Positions 26,078 to 35,305 of a stretch of DNA of 64,000 nt are shown piece by piece; the stretch's first letter is position 1, and each line of letters starts with the position of its first letter. Below the pieces are notes generated by a model, which saw only the letters and a list, made by a program, of their open reading frames with translations, did no database searches and was not told the DNA's origin. The stretch spans positions 3,089,001-3,153,000 of the forward strand of contig NZ_OX352320.1 in assembly GCF_947090785.1 (NCBI RefSeq), written 5' to 3'. This DNA comes from Rheinheimera sp. MM224. GTDB lineage: Bacteria; Pseudomonadota; Gammaproteobacteria; Enterobacterales; Alteromonadaceae. The translations under genes and the position numbers were made by a program.

Positions 26078-26170
26078 AAGATTCGCCCTAAAAGAAACAG
26101 TGGTACAAGTTTAACGAACCGGCTTATCATGAATCCAACGAATAAATTTTATGCAACATGAGAAAAACTG

Positions 26171-27052
26171 ATGATTGATTACCGCTTATTGCAGGCACTG
26201 TCTGCCGTGGTTGAACAAGGTGGTTTTGAACGGGCTGCTTTGGTATTGCATTTAACTCAGTCAGCCATCAGCCGTCGTATTAAACAATTGGAATCTGTGT
26301 TGGGTCAGCCGGTGTTATTACGCAGTAGCCCACCTAAACCAACTGCCGCAGGACAACGTTTGTTAAACCACTTGCAGCAAGTACGGCAAATGGAAACAGC
26401 TTTAGGATTAACAGACGACCCACAAGATTTGGTGGTGCGCCTGGCGACCAATGCGGACTCTTTAGCCACCTGGTTACCTGAAGCTTTAGTCTTGCCAGAG
26501 CAGCAGGCAGTGCGTTTTGATCTGGTGGTGGAAGATCAGTCCGTTGGTTTAAAACGCATGAAACAAGGCGATGTGATGGCGTGCATTTGTGCCAGTCCTC
26601 AGCCGGTCAATGGTGGTGCTGTGATGGCATTGGGCGCACTGCGATACCGGGCTGTAGCAAGTCCGGCTTTTATTCAGCGTTATCAATTAAAACAGCAGTT
26701 TAAACAGAGGATCAGTCAGGCGCCTTGTCTGGTATTTAATCAGGATGATCAGTTGCAACATCAGTACCTGCAGCATGTAGCACAAGCTGTACCTCAGCGT
26801 TTTCATTTGTGCCCTTCGTCAGAAGGTTTTTTAAAAGCCACATTGGCGGGATTAGGTTTTGGTTTATTGCCAGAACTACAAATGCAGTCGCAGCTGGAAA
26901 GTGGTGATCTGGTGGATTTAAGCCCTGGTTATGCGCTGGATACCCAGTTGTACTGGCACTATTGGCAAAGCGAAAGCCCGCTGATGTATCAGTTACGACA
27001 GAATGTATTGCAGGTGGCAAAGCGGTTTTTATATCAAGCGGTTGGAAAGTAA
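26171..27052 (+). CDS. argP: LysR-type regulator ArgP
   Basis: A 293-residue LysR regulator. The winged helix is near the N-terminus (LQALSAVVEQGGFERAALVL then TQSAISRRIKQLESVLGQP), and the SSPPKPTAAGQRL segment matches ArgP/IciA. The C-terminal half is the effector-binding periplasmic-binding fold. ArgP senses lysine and arginine and controls argO and other genes. It is divergent from argO. A REP-like hairpin and a decayed ERIC remnant follow the stop. Confidence 0.92.
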   Translation: MIDYRLLQALSAVVEQGGFERAALVLHLTQSAISRRIKQLESVLGQPVLLRSSPPKPTAAGQRLLNHLQQVRQMETALGLTDDPQDLVVRLATNADSLATWLPEALVLPEQQAVRFDLVVEDQSVGLKRMKQGDVMACICASPQPVNGGAVMALGALRYRAVASPAFIQRYQLKQQFKQRISQAPCLVFNQDDQLQHQYLQHVAQAVPQRFHLCPSSEGFLKATLAGLGFGLLPELQMQSQLESGDLVDLSPGYALDTQLYWHYWQSESPLMYQLRQNVLQVAKRFLYQAVGK

Positions 27053-27065
27053 TTCAGATTAGTTT

Positions 27066-27090
27066 GTAAAGGCAGGGTTTATCCCTGCCC
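27066..27090 (+). repeat. REP-like hairpin (copy 3, variant foot)
   Basis: TTGTAAA followed by GGCAGGG, loop TTTAT, CCCTGCC, CG. The loop and flanks match the other REP copies (TTTAT loop of copy 2) but the foot is GTAA in place of GTAG. It lies just after the argP stop and may double as a terminator. Confidence 0.55.
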
Positions 27091-27104
27091 GTCTCACATA
27101 CAAA

Positions 27105-27162
27105 GCTATCTAAAAGCGAGCAGCGCTGTCAACAACACTGCGGCTTCAAGAACCAAGGGTAT
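27105..27162. repeat. Decayed half of an ERIC-like element (copy C)
   Basis: About 58 bp aligned with the right half of copy B: AAAGCGAGCAGCGCTGTCAA, then CTGCGGCTTCAAG and GGGTAT at the end. The central core and left half are lost. It abuts the stop of the prolyl oligopeptidase gene, as copy B abuts the protease gene. Confidence 0.55.
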
Positions 27163-29328
27163 TTACTGCTTAGGTAACTCTTTCACACCCATATTAAACA
27201 AAGTAAAACCATAGATATCCGCAGCTAACTCGATTTGCTTGGATACCGGCACACCAGCGCCGTGACCTGCATTGGTTTCAATACGGATCATCTGTGGGTT
27301 AGGACCTGTTGCTTTGGCCTGTAGCTCAGCTGCAAACTTAAAGGAATGTGCTGGCACTACGCGGTCATCGTGATCGCCCGTAGTGACAAGAGTGGCAGGA
27401 TAAGCCACACCTTCTTTGACGTTATGCACTGGTGAGTAGCCTTTGATGTAGTCGTACATCTCTTTGCTTTGCTCAGAAGTGCCATAGTCGTACGCCCAAC
27501 CTGCACCAGCGGTGAAGGTGTGGTAACGCAACATATCCAGTACACCGACCTGAGGGATAGCCACTTTCATCAGATCAGGTCTTTGGGTCATCACAGCGCC
27601 CACTAACAAACCACCGTTAGAGCCACCACGAATAGCCAGTTTGTCGCTTGAGGTGTATTTCTGTGCAATCAGGTATTCACCAGCCGCAATAAAATCATCA
27701 AACACATTTTGTTTTTTCAGCTGAATACCAGCGTCATGCCAGGCTTTACCATATTCGCCACCACCACGCAGGTTAGGCACAGCGTACACGCCGCCCATTT
27801 CCATCCACACCAGGTTGGCCACACTAAAAGCAGGAGTCAGGCTGACGTTAAAACCACCGTAACCGTAAAGCATGGTTGGGTTAGTACCATCGAGCTTAAT
27901 GCCTTTTTTGTGAGTGATGATCATCGGCACTTTAGTACCGTCTTTAGAGGTATAAAACACCTGCTCAGACTGATAATCGTCGCTGTTAAACTTAACTGCA
28001 GCTTTGTAATAAGTGCTGGTTTCGCCGGATTTTGGCTCAAAAGCAAAAGTACTAGGTGCTGTGTTGTAGTTGGTGAAGCTGTAATACATGGTGGTGTCTT
28101 TGGTTTTGCCACCAAAACCAGACACAGTACCTAAACCCGGCAGCGTCACATCACGCACTAACTTGCCTTCGTAGTCGTATTGTTTGATCTGAGAAATCGC
28201 ATCCACCATGTAATTGGCGAATAAGAAACCAGCACCTTTGCTGACATCCAGCACGTTCGCCGTTTCCGGGATCACATCTGTCCACTTGTCCGCAGCAGGC
28301 GCTGTTGCATCAATTTTGATTAACTTTTTATTTGGTGCGTTTAAGTTAGTTACAAAATACAAAGCATTATCACGGCTATCGATGAACTCAAAGTCAGCGT
28401 CGCCTTCAGCATACAAAGTCACAAAAGCGCTATCGGCTTTGGTTAAGTCTTTTAAGAACACTTTATTGCCTGAAGTTGCGTTGGCAGCTGAGACAATCAG
28501 GTATTTGCCGTCATCCGTTACACCACCACCTACATAACGGTGTTTCTCCGCATCAACACCACCAAACACCACTGGATCGTCTTTTTGTGCAGTGCCTAAC
28601 TTATGGTAATACAGCTTGTGCTGATCGGTTTTAGCCGACAGCTCACTGCCTTCTGGCTTGTCGTAACTTGAGTAGTAAAAACCTTCATTGCCTTTCCACG
28701 ACACACCGCTGAACTTGACGTCCACCAGGGTTTCTTCAATAGGTTTTTTGGTTTCTACATCGATGATGATAATTTTGCGCCAGTCGCTGCCACCTTCAGA
28801 GATGGAATAGGCCAGAGTTTTGCCGTCGTCAGAGAAAGACACATCAGCTAAAGAAGTGGTTGCATCGCTGCTGAAGGTATTTGGGTCTAAAAAGACTTCA
28901 GCTTCGCCTTCGCCTTTTTTGCGATAAAGCACAGACTGGTTTTGTAAGCCGTCGTTTTTATAAAAATAGGTGTATTCACCTTCAATAAAAGGTGCGCCTA
29001 CTTTTTCATAGTTCCACAGCGCTTCTAAACGTTGTTTGATTTGGTCACGGTAACCAATTTGGTCCAGATAAGAAAAAGTGACTTTGTTTTGTTCTTTCAC
29101 CCAGTTACCCGTTTCAACGCTGCGGTCATCTTCCAGCCAGCGGTAAGGGTCTGCCACTTTGCTTTCAAAATAAGTATCTACCACGTCGCCTTTAGCGGTG
29201 ACCGGATAAGTAAAAGGATGAGCTGCCTGAGTTTCTGTCATAACGGTTTCTTGTGTTTTTGTGGTATCACTTGGTTGGCCACAGGCTGTCAATAAAGCCA
29301 AAGCCACGGCGCTTAATGCGTATTTCAT
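27163..29328 (-). CDS. Prolyl oligopeptidase family lipoprotein (S9A)
   Basis: A 721-residue serine peptidase that cuts peptides after proline. It has a lipoprotein signal ([19 protein letters not shown], Cys16). The mature part opens with the family phrase [19 protein letters not shown], followed by a seven-bladed propeller to about residue 440. The alpha/beta-hydrolase domain carries Ser near 569 in [12 protein letters not shown], Asp near 651 in [12 protein letters not shown], and His near 688 in [12 protein letters not shown] lies just before the ATG. With the tricorn and S10 enzymes, it makes three exported peptidases within 17 kb. Confidence 0.95.
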   Translation of the reverse strand: MKYALSAVALALLTACGQPSDTTKTQETVMTETQAAHPFTYPVTAKGDVVDTYFESKVADPYRWLEDDRSVETGNWVKEQNKVTFSYLDQIGYRDQIKQRLEALWNYEKVGAPFIEGEYTYFYKNDGLQNQSVLYRKKGEGEAEVFLDPNTFSSDATTSLADVSFSDDGKTLAYSISEGGSDWRKIIIIDVETKKPIEETLVDVKFSGVSWKGNEGFYYSSYDKPEGSELSAKTDQHKLYYHKLGTAQKDDPVVFGGVDAEKHRYVGGGVTDDGKYLIVSAANATSGNKVFLKDLTKADSAFVTLYAEGDADFEFIDSRDNALYFVTNLNAPNKKLIKIDATAPAADKWTDVIPETANVLDVSKGAGFLFANYMVDAISQIKQYDYEGKLVRDVTLPGLGTVSGFGGKTKDTTMYYSFTNYNTAPSTFAFEPKSGETSTYYKAAVKFNSDDYQSEQVFYTSKDGTKVPMIITHKKGIKLDGTNPTMLYGYGGFNVSLTPAFSVANLVWMEMGGVYAVPNLRGGGEYGKAWHDAGIQLKKQNVFDDFIAAGEYLIAQKYTSSDKLAIRGGSNGGLLVGAVMTQRPDLMKVAIPQVGVLDMLRYHTFTAGAGWAYDYGTSEQSKEMYDYIKGYSPVHNVKEGVAYPATLVTTGDHDDRVVPAHSFKFAAELQAKATGPNPQMIRIETNAGHGAGVPVSKQIELAADIYGFTLFNMGVKELPKQ

Positions 29329-29577
29329 CTATCCTGTTCCCCGGATGTTGTTCCCCTCTTCACTGCTGCTACTGCCTCAACGAAAAATGGGTGAGTACTA
29401 ATAAAATTCGTTGCCGAGCATAACAAAAGTGTTCGCTCAACGCATCCTTTACGACAAACGGGATGCAGCTGAAGTTTATTTACCTGTTAAATACGGTTTA
29501 TGGAATTTCTTCGAAGAATTTCTGCCCGCTACCCGGCCTTGCTTTATGCTGGAACAAAGACAGAGGAGCTTGTCATT

Positions 29578-30681
29578 ATGATCAGAGTATGTGGAGTGTT
29601 ATGGCTGGTTTTAGGCTGTTTTTTTGCTGAAGCCTCAACCACTTTACCTGTAACACCGGCTTCCGCTTATAAGGGCAGTTGGCAGGAACAACAGCCAGCA
29701 GCATCATGGCAACAGCAGCAACGTCAGTATTACCTGGATGCTCTACTGGCTCCAGCCACAGCGACGCTAGCGCCGGCAGCCTTGCTGCGGCAAGAAGACA
29801 GAGGTAGCTACAAGGCAGAGCTGTGGCAAATCCCATTAAGCAAAATCAGCCATAGCAAGGCGCTGTTGCTCACCCCAAAAAATCAGCCGATCAAAGCCGC
29901 AGTGCTATTGCTACACGACCATGGCGCTTATTTTGTCATTGGTAAAGAAAAAATGATCCGGCCTTTTGCAGATTCAACATTCAAAAAAGAAGCCAAAGAC
30001 TGGGTAGATAAATACTACGGCGGTCGTTTTATTGGTGATGAGCTGGCAGAACAGGGTTATCTGGTACTGGCCGCTGATACTTCAGGTTTTGGTGAACGTG
30101 GGCCCATTCAGTACGAACAGCAACAACAGCTGGCCGCTAATCTGCTGGCAACAGGCCATTCGCTTTCTGGTTTATCGGCCTATGAAGATATGCAATTAGC
30201 GAAGTTTTTAGCAGAACGACCTGATGTACCCAAAGGAAAAATTGCCGCCATAGGTTTTTCGATGGGTGCTTACCGCGCCTGGCAAGTGGCAGCGCTGTCT
30301 GAGCATATTCAGGCCGCTGCAGCTATTTGCTGGTTTAATACCTATCAGCAGCTGTTACAACCCTATGCCAATTTAACCAAAGGCCAATCGTCCTTTTATA
30401 TGTTGCATCCCGGCTTGGCCCGTCAGTTGGATATACCGGATCAGGTCAGTTTAATGGCGCCTAAAGCTTTGTATTTAATCAATGGTGGACAAGACCCGTT
30501 GATGCCAGTGCAAGGGGTTATCCAAGGTCAACAACAACTGAAAAAAGTCTGGAAGGCGTTTGGCGCAGAATCAGCACTGCGCACTGAGATTTGGAGTGAA
30601 GCACGCCACGAATTTAACCAGCAACAGCAACAACAAGTCTGGAGCTGGTTAGATCAATGGCGTTTAGTACCGTCAAATTAA
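29578..30681 (+). CDS. Secreted alpha/beta hydrolase (dienelactone hydrolase-like)
   Basis: A 367-residue exported hydrolase. The ATG at 29578 gives a signal peptide (MIRVCGVLWLVLGCFF, cleaved near AEAS), and GAGGAG lies ten bases upstream. An earlier ATG at 29500 would hide it. The catalytic serine is in AAIGFSMGAYRAW, the acidic residue in LINGGQDPLMP and the histidine in EARHEFNQ. The N-terminal part is unusually rich in glutamine and alanine. The substrate is unknown; acetyl-ester or lactone hydrolases share this layout. A 12-bp palindrome TTCTTCGAAGAA (29507-29518) lies in its leader. Confidence 0.78.
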   Translation: MIRVCGVLWLVLGCFFAEASTTLPVTPASAYKGSWQEQQPAASWQQQQRQYYLDALLAPATATLAPAALLRQEDRGSYKAELWQIPLSKISHSKALLLTPKNQPIKAAVLLLHDHGAYFVIGKEKMIRPFADSTFKKEAKDWVDKYYGGRFIGDELAEQGYLVLAADTSGFGERGPIQYEQQQQLAANLLATGHSLSGLSAYEDMQLAKFLAERPDVPKGKIAAIGFSMGAYRAWQVAALSEHIQAAAAICWFNTYQQLLQPYANLTKGQSSFYMLHPGLARQLDIPDQVSLMAPKALYLINGGQDPLMPVQGVIQGQQQLKKVWKAFGAESALRTEIWSEARHEFNQQQQQQVWSWLDQWRLVPSN

Positions 30682-30701
30682 AAGCTTATTCCGCAAAGCG
30701 A

Positions 30702-32342
30702 TTAAGCAGGTAAACGGAAATATGCGATTTGCTGTTTCAGCTGCACCGACAGCTGCTGCAGCTGTTCTGCTGACGCCAATACAGTCGCTGCAGCCGCTGA
30801 GCTTTGCTCTGCGCCAGAGTGAATAAAGCTGACATTTTTATTAATATCTTCAGCCACCACACTTTGCTGCTCTGCGGCGCTGGCTATTTCTGAACTCATA
30901 TCCCAGACCAAATGTGCGCTTTGGTTAATTTGCTGCAACCTGTCGCTGGACTGATTGACCAATTCCACGACCTGTTGCACTTCATCACGGCTTTTTTCCA
31001 TCGACTGCAGTGATATATCCACACCACTTAACAAGGTGCCGATAATTTGCTGAATAGCCTGAGTTGATTGTTGAGTGCGGCTGGCCAGGGTACGAACTTC
31101 ATCCGCTACCACGGCAAAACCACGGCCTTGTTCGCCTGCTCTGGCCGCTTCAATAGCAGCATTAAGTGCTAATAAGTTGGTTTGATCGGCAATACCACGG
31201 ATCACTTCAATCACCTGACTGATTTGCTTACTTTCAGCCGACAGGCTTTGCACGGTTTGAGTGGAATGTAGAATATTTTGCTGTAGCTGATGCATAGCAC
31301 TCAGTGCCTGGCCCATCACCTTGCCGCTGCTGACACTTTCCTGACTGGCAAATTCGGCTTTCAGCGAGGCCTGACGGGCATTTTGAGCAACCGAAGCCAC
31401 AGTCGTAGTCATTTCGTTCATTGCCGCACTGACCGACATCACTTCATTTTTTTGTTGGGTCAGCTGAGCTGATGCCTGATGGCTGTTTTGCTCCAGGGCT
31501 ACCGAGTTCTGATTGACTAAATAGCCCGCCTGTTGCACTTGTTTTAAAACACTAATCAGCTGATCAACCATTTGTTTTAACGAAAACAATAAACTTTGTT
31601 CATCGGCTTTTTGTAAATTAATGTTTAGATCCAAACGCCCTGCTGCAATTTCTTTTACCAGTTCAACCGCATACAAAGGTTCTGCACCTAACTGACGCAA
31701 AATACGCTGAGTCACTATGTAACCCGCTATCGCACTACCGGCAAAAGCCAGCAGAGTAATAATCCAGATGCCCCACACTTCTGAGTCATACAAAGCAGAA
31801 GCTTCTTTGTCTATCACTGCGGATTGATCCAACTGGTGCTGAATTAAGGCTGAAATCTGGTTACTGATAGGATCTATGGTCTGATACAAAGGCCCATCCA
31901 TACTATCCAGTTGCCGCACCACCAAACCTTGTTTAGATGAAATCAGTTCAATGGCGGCAATAATCTGCTGGTCGGCAGCGCTAAACAATTGCTGGGTTTG
32001 GCTGATCAGTTGCTGCTCGTCGGCCTGCATCGAATGGGACTGGTAAATCGCCCACTGCTCTTTAATGATCTGTTGGGCTTTTTCCAGTTCCTGTACGGCC
32101 TGTTCGGCAGTAAATACACCGGCATTGGCCTTGTTCACTGCGTCGATCACATTCACCGCATAAGCGTCGGCAATCAGTTTCAGTTCGGTTAAAGGTACTA
32201 TACGGTCATCATACAAGGTGTCGATATGCTGGTGCATAGCCCGCACTGAAAAGTAACTTTGGCTGCCCAAAATGACTAACAACAGCAATGGAACGGCAAA
32301 AGCCAGAATCAAACGCAGACTTATAGTGGTAGATTTAAACAT
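30702..32342 (-). CDS. Methyl-accepting chemotaxis protein (four-helix-bundle sensor)
   Basis: A 546-residue chemoreceptor: first helix (about 9-28), periplasmic four-helix-bundle MCP domain (about 29-190, with RAMHQHIDTLYDDRIVPL), second helix (WIITLLAFAGSAIAGYIV), HAMP, and signalling domain with the tip sequence [20 protein letters not shown]. It ends at YFRLPA without a CheR pentapeptide. The ligand is unknown. It is divergent from the alpha-amylase gene across a 396-base gap. Confidence 0.92.
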   Translation of the reverse strand: MFKSTTISLRLILAFAVPLLLLVILGSQSYFSVRAMHQHIDTLYDDRIVPLTELKLIADAYAVNVIDAVNKANAGVFTAEQAVQELEKAQQIIKEQWAIYQSHSMQADEQQLISQTQQLFSAADQQIIAAIELISSKQGLVVRQLDSMDGPLYQTIDPISNQISALIQHQLDQSAVIDKEASALYDSEVWGIWIITLLAFAGSAIAGYIVTQRILRQLGAEPLYAVELVKEIAAGRLDLNINLQKADEQSLLFSLKQMVDQLISVLKQVQQAGYLVNQNSVALEQNSHQASAQLTQQKNEVMSVSAAMNEMTTTVASVAQNARQASLKAEFASQESVSSGKVMGQALSAMHQLQQNILHSTQTVQSLSAESKQISQVIEVIRGIADQTNLLALNAAIEAARAGEQGRGFAVVADEVRTLASRTQQSTQAIQQIIGTLLSGVDISLQSMEKSRDEVQQVVELVNQSSDRLQQINQSAHLVWDMSSEIASAAEQQSVVAEDINKNVSFIHSGAEQSSAAAATVLASAEQLQQLSVQLKQQIAYFRLPA

Positions 32343-32738
32343 GGATGTTCAACACCTGATGCAAAAGGGGTAAAACTGCAGCAAAAGCGCAGTAATAAAG
32401 CTGACGTCAGCTTTTTGTGATGGCGATTATGGCACAGCAGTGTTGCATTTTATTGATCTGAATTACAAAGATTAACAAAGTTCCGTTTAAAAATTGTCCT
32501 GTTGCTTTGTTCTGATAAAAACCCTCCATCTGGCAACATTTCCCACTGAATACGTATGCATTTTGTAAACAATGCGGTTATTTCATTTACAAAAACAACT
32601 ACTACTCATAACTTTTATAAGTCACCGGTGTACACAACAAAGCAGCCAACCTGACAACAGCGCCAACTCTTTTTCCAGGAGTGCTTTTGCCAGGATGAGC
32701 ATGACTATAAAAATGACGACAATGACAGGGTAAAACGA
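32343..32738. other. 396-base non-coding gap with divergent promoters
   Basis: No credible reading frame. The region is AT-rich toward the amylase side, holds the TACGTA palindrome described separately, and ends with an AGGG ribosome site before the amylase ATG. Likely the promoter region for both the chemoreceptor and amylase. Confidence 0.6.
32547..32560. promoter_or_regulatory. TACGTA-centred operator upstream of alpha-amylase
   Basis: TGAATACGTATGCA is palindromic except at one position pair (TGnATACGTATnCA). LacI-family maltose/maltodextrin regulators often use CG-centred sites of this kind. It lies 179-192 bases before the amylase ATG. Confidence 0.45.
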
Positions 32739-34136
32739 ATGAAATTATCACTACAGACACTGTTGGTGGGCGCCAGCCTGCTATCAGCAAGCCCGGCTTA
32801 TGCCGATGTAATTTTGCATGCCTTTAACTGGAACTACAGCGAAATCACCGCCAAAGCTACTGAAATTCAGCAGGCCGGTTATAAAAAAGTGTTGATAGCC
32901 CCGCCAATGAAATCCAGTGGCGAACAATGGTGGGCTCGTTATCAGCCACAGGATTTACGCTTAATAGACCATCCACGCGGCAACAAACAACAGCTGCAAA
33001 GCTTGATCCAAACCATGACCAGCAAAGGCATTGAGGTATACGCCGATGTGGTGCTGAATCACATGGCCAATGAAAGTGCACAACGTAGTGACTTAAATTA
33101 CCCAGGCACCGCAGTACTCAATAGTTATCAGGCGAATTGGACTTATGCCAATAACCAGAAGCTGTATGGCGATTTAACACAAAACTTCCTGTCCGGTTCA
33201 GACTTCCACGCACCGGGTTGTATCAGTAATTATCTGGATGTCTGGCAAGTGCAGTATTACCGGCTTTGTGGCGGTGGTGGTGACACAGGCTTGCCAGATC
33301 TGGATAACAACAACTGGGTCGTCAGCCAGCAGCAAGCCTATTTGCAGGCATTAAAGAATATGGGAATTAAAGGCTTCCGGGTCGATGCGGTCAAACATAT
33401 GAGCAATGCCCATATCAACGCCGTTTTCACTCCGGCTTTAATTAGCGGCATGCATGTATTTGGTGAAGTCATTACCTCCGGCGGTTCAGGTAATCAAGAG
33501 TATGAGCTGTTTTTAAAGCCTTACCTGGATAATACCAGCCACAGCGCGTACGACTTCCCGCTGTTTGCATCTATCCGCAACGCCTTTAGTTTTGGCGGTT
33601 CAATGAATGTACTGGTCGACCCTGGTGCTTATGGTCAGGCCTTGGCCTGGAACAAGGCAGTAACCTTCGCCATCACCCACGATATTCCAACCAACGATGG
33701 TTTCCGTTATCAGATCATGAACAGCACAGACGAAACTCTGGCACACGCTTATATTCTGGGTCGAAACGGCGGTACACCGATGATTTATTCAGATCACGGT
33801 GAAACGGCCAATTTAGATGGCTATCGCTGGCAGGATTTTTATAAAAGAGCTGATATTAAAAACATGATACGTTTTCATAACAGTACACAAGGCAGCGGTA
33901 TGCAGGTGCTCGGCAGCAATCAGTGTATTTTGTTGTTTAAACGCGACAAAAAAGGTGTAGTGGGTATTAACAAATGCGACACGCCACAAAACTTTTGGGT
34001 GGATACCTACGCTAATGAGCTGAACTGGTATGTGAATTACACCGATGTGATCAGTGGTAATAGCTTTCAGGTGAATACGCAGTGGTTAAACATCACTATT
34101 CCGGCCCGCAGCGCCAGAATGTGGTTACAGCAATAA
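32739..34136 (+). CDS. Secreted alpha-amylase (GH13)
   Basis: A 465-residue exported endo-amylase that hydrolyses alpha-1,4-glucan. Signal peptide MKLSLQTLLVGASLLSASPA (cleaved near AYA). GH13 regions are present: VYADVVLNH (region I), GFRVDAVKH with the nucleophile Asp near 215, VFGEVIT with the acid/base Glu near 242, and ITHDIPTN with the transition-state Asp near 315. A C-terminal all-beta domain ends at RMWLQQ. It lacks a separate starch-binding module. AGGG lies upstream of the ATG. The AraC gene converges on it across a terminator hairpin. Confidence 0.94.
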   Translation: MKLSLQTLLVGASLLSASPAYADVILHAFNWNYSEITAKATEIQQAGYKKVLIAPPMKSSGEQWWARYQPQDLRLIDHPRGNKQQLQSLIQTMTSKGIEVYADVVLNHMANESAQRSDLNYPGTAVLNSYQANWTYANNQKLYGDLTQNFLSGSDFHAPGCISNYLDVWQVQYYRLCGGGGDTGLPDLDNNNWVVSQQQAYLQALKNMGIKGFRVDAVKHMSNAHINAVFTPALISGMHVFGEVITSGGSGNQEYELFLKPYLDNTSHSAYDFPLFASIRNAFSFGGSMNVLVDPGAYGQALAWNKAVTFAITHDIPTNDGFRYQIMNSTDETLAHAYILGRNGGTPMIYSDHGETANLDGYRWQDFYKRADIKNMIRFHNSTQGSGMQVLGSNQCILLFKRDKKGVVGINKCDTPQNFWVDTYANELNWYVNYTDVISGNSFQVNTQWLNITIPARSARMWLQQ

Positions 34137-34144
34137 CCTAATTC

Positions 34145-34168
34145 GGGTCAGAGCCAAGGCTCTGACCC
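34145..34168. terminator. Terminator-like hairpin after amylase
   Basis: Perfect 11-bp stem GGGTCAGAGCC / GGCTCTGACCC with a two-base spacer, followed by ATTATT. It lies between the convergent amylase and AraC genes. The T-tract is weak. Confidence 0.65.
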
Positions 34169-34172
34169 ATTA

Positions 34173-35075
34173 TTAGCTGCCCTGCAAACGCACTCTTTCT
34201 ATATCAGCTTTAGGTGGGGCGCCAAATAAACGGCTGTACTCACGGCTAAACTGCGATGGGCTTTCATAACCCACTTTATAACTGGCAGTAGCCGCTTCTA
34301 TACCTTCATGCAGCATTATACGGCGCGCTTCATTGAGCCGTAATTTCTTCTGATACTGCAAAGGGGACATACCTGTCACCGCTTTAAAAGCCTGAAATAA
34401 AGCCGACTCACTTAAATGCACTTCGTCGGCCAAATCTTTAATCCGCAGCGGTTCATTGTACTTTTTCCGCAGTACTTCAATGACCTTACTAATACGATGG
34501 CCCTGACTGTCCAGCAGCATAAAATCACGTAATTGGCTGCCTAAATCGCCCAATAATAAGCGGTATAAAGTTTCACGTTTGAGAAGTGGATAGAGCACTG
34601 GTATATCGGAAGGTTTATCCAGCAACTGCAACAGACGGGCTATAGCGGACAACAATCCCTCATCCACCCGTCCAACAGATATGGCCTTCACCTGCTCCTT
34701 GCTACGCTCAACTCTGCCACCCAAATCAATGACTAAATCAGCCAGCTCTTTTAAATCTATGGTTAATCGAAGCGCAAGATAAGGCGTTTTTGGACTGGCT
34801 TGGGTCACTTTACCACTGGCAGGCACTGTCACTGGCACCAGCAAGTAACTTAAGGGGTCATACACAATTCGGTCATTGCTAAGATAAACCTCTTTTTCGC
34901 CCTGCAGCATAATGCATAAAGAAGGTTCATAAATAACGGGGGTGATCTCAGTGGTCACTTCACTGCGGTACAAAACCAGATCCGGAATAATGCTGTCCAT
35001 GCTGCCAAAGGCTGGCATATGAGGCATAAGTTGGGCTTTTAGCTGTTCAAGTTGCTGCTCGATTAAATTGCTCAC
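34173..35075 (-). CDS. AraC-family transcriptional regulator
   Basis: A 300-residue regulator with an AraC_N cupin-like N-terminal domain (about 20-180, phrases PVIYEPSLCIMLQGEKEVYL and DPLSYLLVPVTVP). The two-helix-turn-helix AraC domain lies in the last 100 residues (IKDLADEVHLSESALFQAF and TASYKVGYESPSQFSREYSR). The start is GTG at 35075, fixed by GAGGAG six bases upstream. Targets are unknown; it does not lie beside an oxidoreductase as many relatives do. Confidence 0.9.
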   Translation of the reverse strand: MSNLIEQQLEQLKAQLMPHMPAFGSMDSIIPDLVLYRSEVTTEITPVIYEPSLCIMLQGEKEVYLSNDRIVYDPLSYLLVPVTVPASGKVTQASPKTPYLALRLTIDLKELADLVIDLGGRVERSKEQVKAISVGRVDEGLLSAIARLLQLLDKPSDIPVLYPLLKRETLYRLLLGDLGSQLRDFMLLDSQGHRISKVIEVLRKKYNEPLRIKDLADEVHLSESALFQAFKAVTGMSPLQYQKKLRLNEARRIMLHEGIEAATASYKVGYESPSQFSREYSRLFGAPPKADIERVRLQGS

Positions 35076-35305
35076 ACTTCACTCCTCTACACATTATCAA
35101 ACGCAGTATAAAAGCAGATTACAGCACCTGCATGAGTCGCACTACTCAAATGGACTTTTAGGCAAGAAGTGCGGAGCAACAGACAAAGCCGTCTTTCCTT
35201 TTAACCTGAATCTTTGTTATTAGTCTCAAGCCTGGTGGTTATTTTGCTACTTGTGAGTTAAACAATAGGCTGAACTAAAACAACAAGACTATGATCAGGA
35301 AATCT

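Noticed and set aside
32602..32790. A minus-strand 62-residue frame in the amylase leader
   Set aside because: Crosses the amylase start and signal peptide and shows no coding character.
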